A DNA stretch of 64,000 nucleotides from Ornithodoros turicata (taxonomy: Eukaryota; Arthropoda; Arachnida; Ixodida; Argasidae). The notes beneath the pieces are model-generated. The model was not told the origin of the DNA and made no database searches. It saw nothing but the letters and a program-made list of their open reading frames with translations. Location: contig NC_088201.1 in NCBI RefSeq assembly GCF_037126465.1, positions 227,484,016 through 227,548,015 of the forward strand, written 5' to 3'. Below, one piece after another: positions 23,447 to 31,571 of this stretch. The position numbers were made by a program, and so were the translations under genes. Position 1 is the stretch's first letter; the number at the start of each line of letters is the position of its first letter.

Positions 23447-23639
23447 TTCTGTCCAGAGGCAACTCCCTTCCTACATCTCTACTGGTTCGCTGGATTTCTA
23501 CCCATCTGTGATCAACAATGCTATTTCACTTTTGGAAACTCAAACATTGTCGTCACCGCATACCGCTGGGGGAGCGGCGGGGCCGAAGGCTTAGTCCCTG
23601 TCCGAGGGTCAGTATCCACGATGTGTTTGAAGCAAAGCG

Positions 23640-23715
23640 TCGAACCGAAAGTTTTTTGTTTTTTGTTTTTTTTTCGGGTTCGGTTATAAGGTTTCGGTTC
23701 CGCTTCAGCTCCGGG
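23640..23715. repeat. GGTTCCG-rich tract
   Basis: T-run followed by CGGGTTCGGTTATAAGGTTT and CGGTTCCGCTTC; same wording family as 10200-10325 (opposite strand) and 24840-24990. Confidence 0.4.
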
Positions 23716-23724
23716 GTTCACATA

Positions 23725-24595
23725 CAGGGTGTCCCAGAAAACGTGTCATTGGATTATAATAAAAAAACTACACCACCTAGAGTCATGCGGTTAACGGCAT
23801 TTGTTCTTACTGGATTTTTGCCACCACCTCATGCGAATGTCGTGTAACGTAAGTATAATTAAGTCAATTTTTGCGAGCACAAGTCGGAAATTTGCCTAGC
23901 AAAGGTAACTTTTTTACCCCACCACCGATGTGAAGAGCGTGTCTTATTTAGTCAAATTAATGATAATTGACAGGGATATTCAGAAGCTATCCCATCGGAA
24001 AAAATAGCCGAACATCATGCTCTACGGAGGTCGCAGAGAATAGCACACGATGAATTTTTCAGCGCAATCTTTGTCAGTCCGACGAAAGGAGGGTGGAAAC
24101 CCAGCCCTCCCCGACATCGCAGAACGAGATAAAACATGCACGGCTTATCACGTCCGATTTTCGCTGGGATAATGCTTTCCCTCTCCCAATTTAGAGGAAC
24201 TGTTACTTTTTCTACTATCACTCTGTGGGCTCGCTTCGGAACCTCCTTTCGTCGCACTCAGAGCGATTGCGCTCAAAAAGTCATCGCGCGCTATTGTCCG
24301 GCGCTCCGAAAAGCGCTATTTTTTCCGATGGGATAGCTCGTGAATATCACTGTGAATTATCATGAATTTGAGTGGATTCGGCACGCTGTTCATATTGGTG
24401 GGGTAAAAAAGTGACCTTTACTTGTCAAATTTCCGAGTTCAGTTAGCAAATATTCACATAATTAAGCTTGGAGTACATCACATTCACATTCGGAGGTGGC
24501 AAAAAACAAATAAGAACAAATGCTGTTGACCGCATGATTCTAGGTGGCGTAGTTGTTTTATTATAGTTCAATGACACGTTTTCTGGGGCACCCTG
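23725..24595. mobile_element. Palindromic MITE with TA target duplication
   Basis: The ends are CAGGGTGTCCCAGAAAACGT and its inverse, each flanked by TA (23723-23724, 24596-24597), as for Tc1/mariner-group insertions. The two halves are inverted copies of each other along nearly their whole length, about 430 bp per arm, meeting near 24160. Shared internal blocks include TTTTTTACCCCACCA and AGCTATCCCATCGGAAAAAA. No transposase is present, so it must be moved in trans. Confidence 0.8.
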
Positions 24596-24839
24596 TATTA
24601 TCGTTTCGATTACGCGGTTCGGAGTCTGTAATCCTGTTCCAAACCGGTTCGAGGTTCGAATATGCTTCAAAATTATAGGTAGCCACTAAAAATGAGGTAA
24701 GGTCTCTTAGTTGCATTTCTTTATGCATATATGCTTTTCGAGCAACAGGGCCCCCTTTCATCGCATCCGCGAGCAACGAGCCGCCAATCCAGGCAGGCAG
24801 ACCGCTCGAATCCTTACATCACCCCCCACCACACATCAA

Positions 24840-24990
24840 CCCGAACCGAACCTGATACCGAAGTGTTATCGCCTCGGTTCCGGTTCAGCTCCAAGATGGC
24901 GCTAGTAATTAGGGTTGTGTCGGGTTGAGTTCCAGCTAAAAATTCCGGTTGATTCCGGTTTTCGGTTTCGGTTCCGCTTCCGTTGGAGGC
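24840..24990. repeat. GGTTCC/GGTTCGG-rich tract
   Basis: Degenerate repeats of CCGGTT, GGTTCCG and CGAACCGAACC; third such tract in the window. Confidence 0.4.
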
Positions 24991-25379
24991 TCTGGTTTCA
25001 AATATGTTTAGGATGCCACAGGGAGCTGGTCCCTGAGGTTAGCCTTCCTATTTTTTCTAGGCAAATGCGCATCTTTTCGGGGTTTCCGTCTTGGATCTTT
25101 CTTGGATCTTTACTTGAAGATTTTCTTAAAAAATGGTGACTGTCGCCAGGTTTAAAATAGGCGGGTGATTATATCCAATTACTGTCATTGGTAATTTATG
25201 TTATTGGTATCTTATCTTCCCAAAAGTTTGATTAACATCTTTGGGGCAAAAGGAGCCTTTCTGGCTCGATACAATGTTTCACGAAATGGGGCCATCAGCA
25301 CCAGTTAACTCAAGCGTCGTCGTCATCGCGCACCGCGAGGGGAGCGGCAGTGACGAACATTTTTTTTTATTTTAAACGC
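24991..25379. other. No gene recognised
   Basis: Unassigned sequence between the GGTTCC tract and the next dispersed repeat copy. Confidence 0.35.
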
Positions 25380-25553
25380 ATCCATCACACCAGCAAAGTT
25401 GGATAACTGCCACTGATGGTATGTAGCGGTCGCCAGACTCGAACTTCGTGTTTGCGGTGATCGCCGCTATAACAGTTTCCTTTCTTTATGTTATGAAGCT
25501 TCGCAACTCTTGCGTGGCAAGCTTTCATTTGTCCCATCCTACAGTTGGCAATA
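25380..25553 (-). repeat. Copy D of the poly-Asp ORF repeat family
   Basis: Minus-strand frames read CYSGDHRKHE and SGDRYIPSVAVIQLCWCDGC, matching the better copies at 28420-28704 and 59530-59732. The copy is frame-shifted and lacks the acidic tail. Its 25530-25553 end is the 24-bp word that also flanks the tRNA-like block. Confidence 0.5.
25530..25553. repeat. 24-bp direct repeat, left copy
   Basis: Identical to 25664-25687; the core word is CCCATCCTACAGTTGGCAAT. Inverse copies with small changes occur at about 49058-49083 and 59521-59546. Confidence 0.75.
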
Positions 25554-25562
25554 TGACTCTGA

Positions 25563-25637
25563 CGCGGTCGACAGGATTCGAACCTGTGCGGGGGAACCCC
25601 AATGGATTTCTAGTGCATCGCCTTAACCACTCGGCCG
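25563..25637 (-). tRNA. tRNA-Ser(AGA)-like sequence, 5' end missing (pseudogene)
   Basis: On the minus strand it has GGCCGAGTGGTTAAGGC (A box and D arm), an AGA anticodon in ACTAGAAATC, a long variable arm, and the T arm ACAGGTTCGAATCCTGT followed by the 3' acceptor half. The 5' acceptor half and position-8 region are replaced by unrelated CTTCAAAAAC. An anticodon-stem mismatch is also present. It is therefore a tRNA pseudogene or the tRNA head of a SINE, not a working gene. Confidence 0.65.
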
Positions 25638-25663
25638 TTTTTGAAGCGTGATGTGGACAAGCT

Positions 25664-25687
25664 TGTCCCATCCTACAGTTGGCAATA
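25664..25687. repeat. 24-bp direct repeat, right copy
   Basis: Identical to 25530-25553, on the other side of the tRNA-like block. Confidence 0.75.
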
Positions 25688-25814
25688 CAAAACAACAACA
25701 ACAACTTTATTTTCGACCTTGGAGAGTGGGGAGTTTCGTCGCCACAGGAAGGTTGGCAATACAAAGTCTCTGTGTTGTGTGTTAGTTCGTTTAGTTTGTG
25801 CCAGTGTAAAAGGA

Positions 25815-25860
25815 ACAACCTCCATAGGTAGTTCGCCTGCTTGATGTCAATACACACAGT
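25815..25860 (+). repeat. LINE 3'-terminal hairpin motif
   Basis: Contains ACCTCCATAGGTAGTTCGCC and then TTGATGTCAATACACACA. The same block closes the LINE copies ending at about 42070 and 46262. Here it abuts LINE ORF1-like sequence directly. Confidence 0.55.
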
Positions 25861-25865
25861 CATCT

Positions 25866-26640
25866 CGGTGCCAGATCTGCGGGATCCGTGGCATCCCTGA
25901 TGTGGCAGTGGAGGCCGTTCTTACTGAGTACAGTCCTGTTAACAAAGTAGCTTGCGTGAAGTTCCCTCAAAAGGAGCTAGAGGGAAGTGAAACGGAGAAC
26001 CGGAACTGCGGACCCCAGTGCTAAACTTCATAAGTGTGCCTCGTAAGTGCTTGACCGTGAACTATAACGGTATCAAACGAGTTTGTATGCGGTGCAGCTT
26101 AGAGGGACACTTTAAGTAAGACTGCGCGACCCCGGTGTGTGCTCGCTGTGGTGATTTTGGGCCTGAGAGTGCGATGCTTCGTGTAAGCGCTGCGATGGGA
26201 ACCACGCTGTACCTGAATGTTTGGCTCCGACGTGGGCATCCCGTGTTTCTGGTGGCGGTGTGCTACCAACTGCTCCCGTTGGAGCGCCTCCCGTGTCGGC
26301 GCTCGCGCACGAGAGTGTCACGGCTGTGGTGGTACATTCAGCTCACGATACCGTTAGTCTGGCTGAAGGGCCATTCACTGTTAGTGATGGCAGTCATAAT
26401 ATTAGTGGGGATGCAGTTAGTGGTGCCGATGCCGGTGACTGCGTTCTAGGTGTCTCTGCTGTTAGCGCCGTTACCAGTCCTGCTTGTCCAGTTAGTGTTG
26501 CAGCTGTAGTAGTCAGTGGCGGTGCTCTTGATCCAAGAGACTCTTCCCCAGTTGAGCACGCATGCTGTTGCTGATGGCATCGTGGGAGGCTGTAACTCCC
26601 AGATTACCGAAGCGATAGGTGACGAGGATGACAGTGTTGC
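25866..26640 (+). pseudogene. LINE ORF1 (gag-like) with zinc knuckles
   Basis: The first part reads ICGIRGIPDVAVEAVLTEYS and VACVKFPQKELE, an RRM-like stretch common in ORF1. After shifts come zinc knuckles: CMRCSLEGHF then an in-frame stop and DC; CARCGDFGPES; and CKRCDGNHAVPEC (C-x2-C-x3-H-x4-C). The tail is Ser/Ala/Val-rich low-complexity (26221-26574). ORF1 proteins coat LINE RNA. Several shifts and one stop make it dead. It lies just upstream of endonuclease traces (27020-27130), as expected for a two-ORF LINE. Confidence 0.6.
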
Positions 26641-27014
26641 GTGATCAGATTCCGAGGGCTTGGTGATTGGTGAGGACACTAAGATAGTGCACGTGGGTGA
26701 TTGGGATTTTTCCGTTCCTGTCGCTAAACGTAGGCGCCTGTCCTCTGACGGCTCCCAACTGCATGATGGCTATCAAACGGCCGATGAGCCCTAGTGGTAA
26801 ATTAATGTATGCATATCTTCTTGTGATTTTCTTCAAGGTGTACAAAAATCCATGACAAAGTACGTGCCTATATAATTGGTACCAAACGTACACAGACAGC
26901 TGCATTTCGCGCTTTTTATTTCTTTTTTTTTTTACTTTTTAAGGCCGTTGCTTTGGTGTGTTACACGCGCTGGATACTGTATGCAGTTGAGGGTGGATAA
27001 CAGTTATATATATA

Positions 27015-27135
27015 TATTTTTTTAATACATCAATATTCGGGCCAAAGCGGGCATCCTGGAGACAGAGTAATCTGGAAGCCTTCATGGCTGGCCAGTTCCA
27101 ACCTATTATTGGTCTCCCGAATGACATCAGTGCTT
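27015..27135 (+). pseudogene. Start of LINE ORF2 endonuclease
   Basis: Two overlapping frames give INIRAKAGILETE, then LEAFMAGQFQPIIGL, the usual opening of an APE-type LINE endonuclease, with one shift between. The rest of ORF2 is not recognisable downstream. Confidence 0.4.
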
Positions 27136-28129
27136 AGGTGGCTTGTGAGTCACTTTCTACGTCCGTGTTCACCCTTTTTATCCATTTTTGCCATACCTGT
27201 TGGGTGCAATGAAACTGTATTTCGAGTTTGAGTCGTGCTGTCTGATTTAGCCCCCGTCAGTTTGTTGTACCGTACTCGCACACCTCGTCTTCTTCGCGGC
27301 TACTATGCACCCCTCCGACTGCAGCTGTACAGCGATAGCGTTGCGGACTCCTACGTGTGCGAGTGGTATCTCCAGTTACGCACGCTGGATAGTAAAACGC
27401 CTTACTGCTGGGTATAGTGCAACGGAACCCCTGCTCGCCAGTGTGGGCTACGACCAGTTATGTCTGCGCTAGGTTCCCTCCGGGGAAACTGAAGCTTCAT
27501 GTGGACTCATTTCACGCCAAGCTCGGAGACACATGCAAAGTGCAACCTCTGCTCTTCTTTGATCCCTCACAAGGGTGGGAACACAACAAATTTCCGGCGA
27601 CATCTAAGGAAGAAGCATGTCGGTGTCAATCATCGACGGCACTTACACACAGAGTGGGGTTGTTGCAAATAAGGGAAAGAACGAACTTGAGGCACAGCAC
27701 GTGCGACTTGACGCTTTTTTTTTCCCGGAGGTTCATCTGGTCGACATCCTAGCGGAGCATCCAGCTTCGGTGCCTTGTGACTCCTCTGGCTCCCCGACAA
27801 AGGACCGCTGACATTCTGCCACCAGCCATGCCGAGCAGAGTTGATCCAGCGCTTCCTTTCCGCATGCCTCTCGTCAAGAATCCGCATTAGTTCATCGAAT
27901 GCCCCTCAATGGGGCATTTACAGCACGGTGGCGTTACCGCTTGAGGCAGACTGTCTTCCCAGCCGTCGCTGTCTCTATATGTGATATAGTTCAACATGGC
28001 CACAGGAAACATGGAGTGCATGGAGGTAGCAAGAAATAACCACTCCGGATTAATTACATATTAACACCTTAGTTACGCCCTAACTGACTGGAGTCTGCGA
28101 TATGCCGACCTAAAACGTGGGCATCGAAC
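27136..28129. other. No gene recognised
   Basis: 27235-27620 has a moderately GC-rich stretch with ORFs of 60-111 codons but no motif. Confidence 0.35.
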
Positions 28130-28330
28130 TTGACGCAATAACAATTCGTGAAAGGCACGCGATGGTGACAGTTGCGGCTACACGCATGTCTGTGAACTTC
28201 CCGGGTTCGAACCCTGGTGCCGGCTGTGCTGTCTGGGGTTCTTCCTGTGTTTTCGTGAGACGTTTCCGGACAGCTAGGGCTCCCGCAATCGTTCGATGAT
28301 ACCTAAGGACATCAGGCACTGGGGTCATGC
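28130..28330 (+). mobile_element. SINE fragment, Ruka-like
   Basis: B box GGTTCGAACCC at 28204-28214 followed by the family's GGTGCCGGCTGTGCTGTCTG body and GAGACGTTTCCGGACA. The A box is decayed; the 3' half is missing. Confidence 0.6.
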
Positions 28331-28419
28331 CCGCAAGATAATCAAATGAAAAAGAAGTCAGTGGGGATAGCTTGAGCCAAACCATGTCACCAACATCACA
28401 TTTATTTGATTTTTAAATC

Positions 28420-28820
28420 TCAGTCGTCGTCGTCGTCGTCGTCGTCGCTGTATAGCGCCAGGGAGCCTGAGAGGCGACCGCTTTGATTGTGGACGCTTTC
28501 GCCACACCAGAAAACTTGTGTAGCTGGCACAGATGATAAGTAGCTGTTACCAGAAACCAGTTTGTGCTTGCGGCGATCGTCGTAATAACATATTACTTGC
28601 CCGTTCAAAGCCCATTCAAATTTGAACGCGCGGCCGATAACAAGGTCGTCGGGGCAGTACCGCTTGCGGTCCTGTTCCGGGAAGATCTTTTCGTGATCTT
28701 TCAAAGCCTCATATACTGGAGAGGGGCACCTTGATGATGGGGTCTGTCCTCGGCTGGATCGTGTCTTTGATTGCGCGGCCCATAAAACTGTCGTCGGGGC
28801 AGTATCTCTTGTGGTACTTT
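28420..28820 (-). pseudogene. Poly-Asp ORF repeat family, best copy
   Basis: The last ORF (28704 to 28420) reads FPEQDRKRYCPDDLVIGRAF, then CYYDDRRKHKLVSG, QVFWCGESVHNQSGRL, and ends in eight aspartates and a stop. Just upstream (about 28815-28735), in another frame, KYHKRYCPDDSFMGRAI repeats the first module. The copy at 59530-59732 keeps CYSHDRRKRKLGSG, QVCWCRGSVNNQSGRL and a five-Asp tail, so the frame is conserved between copies. AATAAA words follow the tail. It could be the C-terminus of a transposon protein; I do not recognise the family. Confidence 0.45.
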
Positions 28821-29054
28821 TTGTCTCATCCTCCAGTTGGCACTACGGCAATACACGTATGACACTACATATATTTGTAAATGGAGCTACCTCAATAGAT
28901 AGGTTCCATATTGGGCGATAATGGACCACCAATTTGATCCCCGGTTGATCGGCTGTACCAGCAATGGCAATTCAGCCGTTAGATTTTTTTTTGTGTGTGT
29001 GTGACGCGTTGCCATTGGGCGTGTTCTGCGCCGACATTCTCGTCAGTCCCGTGG

Positions 29055-29225
29055 AAAAAGAGAGCAATTATTTTAAAAACGTGCGACACGAATATTTAGG
29101 TGCTTGTAATATTCGTCTCACATCACGTTTAACCATTGAGAAGTTCTCGGTGCGACCACGCTAAAGGGATAGGTTGCCGAGACCGTCTTCATGAAAACTG
29201 AATGGTAAAAAGATTGCAAAAAAAT
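29055..29225 (+). repeat. Dispersed repeat, partner of 54885-55075
   Basis: Shares GAGAAGTTCTCGGTGCG, AAAGGGATA and GAGACGGTCT-like blocks with the inverse of 54885-55075. No coding motif. It immediately precedes a PLE fragment here but not at the other site. Confidence 0.5.
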
Positions 29226-29254
29226 GACGCCAAAGAAAAGAAAAAAAGGAAAGA

Positions 29255-29581
29255 ATGTATGAAGAAAAGGAAAGAAATGATGTTGTAAATAGAATCCCGT
29301 TAGCGTGTGGCTTTGTATACATAGGTCAAGCATCTCAATTCGTTAACCAAAGGTTGGGCCAGCATGCAAACAGCCCAGACTCAAATTTGTCGGATCATCT
29401 AAGAATCTGTAATAATTATCAACACCTATGGTCCCAGACGGCGGTGCTGGCCTGGGAACCACACAGGCGAAAACGTGTTTTGAGAGAAGCGTTGACCATA
29501 AGAGTGTGGGCAATTTTATCAGTGTGCCGTCTGTATGTATCCACCCGGCCTCCCCTCCCCCTCCCCAAGCGCCTTCTTTAA
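29255..29581 (+). pseudogene. Penelope-like GIY-YIG endonuclease fragment
   Basis: The 108-codon frame contains PLACGFVYIGQASQFVNQRL, then GQHANS, SDHLRICNN, and RKRVLREALTI. This matches the PLE GIY-YIG pattern: Y-I-G-Q, an Arg-rich helix, then the catalytic Glu in REA. The linker and RT are missing upstream. The frame is intact through the domain but drifts after about 29530. A PLE-type tail (GAATTTATCCACCAGCTAGC) is at 29755-29774. Confidence 0.7.
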
Positions 29582-30879
29582 CCTCCTTCAACTCATTTTG
29601 TCCTCAATTCCCAATTCCCCTCTCTCTGTCTTCCCTCGCACAGTCTACATATTCATGAAGTTTGTTGTTATCAATTAAACGTCTTGCTGGTTTTCAGCCT
29701 TCGTGTTTGTGTTTGTTTACGTGTCTTGCCCATCGCCCAGGCTTGCCTATCATGGAATTTATCCACCAGCTAGCCTGCATTTACGCCATTCTGTCTACAA
29801 TTGCAGACGTTGAGCTATGCACCTTTATGTGGTCAAGACATTGTTGTTTCGTGTAACCGACATCGAGGAGGCTGTCTTGGCTATTCTTTCAGGCTTTTTT
29901 AAACTGTGTACAAAAAGCCGTACAACACACTGTGCTCACTGGAAAGGTTGTGTTTAAAGGTGACTGAGTCGCGCGCCCGATCCCCAGTGATTCGGTTTTT
30001 CAACTGGCACAGGAACATTCTTGACAGCTCCGCTTAGACTTTAGCCTCTCACTGCTGCATCTTCAGGCTGTCCAGCTCCAAGCGAGCTTCTTGGAGGCAT
30101 TTGACTTAAGCTTGTCTTACACGCACCAATTGAATCACTCAAGCATTGTTAGGTTCGTCGTTTTTGAAGCCTCTGTGTACACAAGATATTCTATTATATC
30201 TTTTCTCTAAATTTGGAAACTACTGTAGCCAATGCAAAGATTTGGAGTAGTCAGTTACTGGGCTTTTCACTTTCCACACAAGCAACCAACAGCTTTATAC
30301 CAACTGCCTACGGGGAAGACTTCACGCAAATAATTTGTGTGCATTTTTTCTTTTCCATTTGCGCTATGTTTTTGTGTCAGTGTAATTAACTGGCCAAAAC
30401 AACTCCACTCTGCTGTGCAGCTATGTACTACATGTCGTATCACTCAAGGCAACGATGCATAGTAACTGACTGCCAAGCTGAGCATTGCGTCCCTCCTTTT
30501 CAGTTTCCACCGGTGTGGGCACTTAATGTACCGCCGTATTCTGCAGGGCAGCGTAAGAGGTATGACCCAACGCTAATGAGGCTGGTACAGTAGCTTTGAA
30601 ACCGCGAGTGGGAGGAGAGAAATGGAGACCACAGTTCATGATCTAACGGGTTGGCGTGGAAGTCTCAGCTCTGTGGTCCCACTCAGTGCGACTGGGCACA
30701 CAATCAAAGAACGTCGTCTGCAAGCCCTCTGTCAGTTTTTGTTACACTGAACGACTCTGCGGCAGGGACCTGTCAACTATGACTGCAGCTTATAGTGAGA
30801 GCAGAGAAAGTGTGCAAGGCGACAGTCGGTCACAGTGCCCACGCACAGGAAACAACAATGTCAACATTGGAAGAGGTTG
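29582..30879. other. No gene recognised beyond the PLE tail
   Basis: Holds the PLE 3' tail word near 29755-29790; the rest is unassigned. Confidence 0.35.
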
Positions 30880-31110
30880 GGATGTTCCATTCTTCTGTCT
30901 TTGATGTTAAACTTGGCCTGCAAAATCTGTTGAATAGTTTCCTTGTCCAAGTTAGCTTCCTGCGTTATTTCTTGAATACTTAGCCTCCGGTCTTTTCAAA
31001 TCACATCACGAACTCTCAACATTTACATTAACTTCTGTGTGTGTGTGCCCGGATGTACTGTCATCTTGCACGCACAGTTTCCCTGCCCTCCGAAAATCGC
31101 TTGTGTTGGC
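30880..31110 (-). pseudogene. Mariner-like transposase N-terminal fragment
   Basis: Reading down from about 31110 gives FRRAGKLCVQDDSTSGHTHT, then VRDVI, a stop, and KDRRLSIQEITQEANLDKET with IQQILQAKF. This is the helix-turn-helix DNA-binding part of mariner transposases (DDxxSGR, DRRLxIxEIxxE, ETVxxIL). The catalytic domain is not seen to the left, and no terminal repeats were found. A short GT run (31038-31047) lies inside. Confidence 0.6.
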
Positions 31111-31571
31111 CAAACGCATGTGACGGTGGCAAGCACTCCTCACCTGGCTTCAGTCAACAGTTGGAAAGCCTATGCTACAGATACACGCAGCTTCACGAAA
31201 AGCCTTATGTTAACTCACTGCTCAGTCTTGCATTCCAGTTTCCAATTTCCAACTGTTTCCAACTGAGTGCTAGCGGAGGACAACATTTGAAGATGCGCCC
31301 GGTCGCATTGATTGCGAGCATGGACGTGGGACGTGGGACTCAAGCCAATATGTTGGGTTACGCTGTCTTGCAGCTTCTCCATTTCTCTCCTCTCACCCGG
31401 TTTCAAAGGCATGGCATTGCCTCGTTATTTATCTTCCGTCACCTCTCTTTGTTAACAGTACAAAAAGATGCTTACGGTGCTTTAGTTCCACCCTTCCTTT
31501 CCAGAGCGCAAGCTATTCTTGTATTTGTAAAAGCAGTTTCTGATTTATGTACGCCAGTGCCACTCAGTGCA
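31111..31571. other. No gene recognised
   Basis: A 178-codon plus-strand ORF (31041-31577) overlaps the mariner remnant antisense and has no domain. Confidence 0.35.

Noticed and set aside
25563..25637. Functional tRNA-Ser gene
   Set aside because: The 5' acceptor half is missing and the anticodon stem is mismatched.
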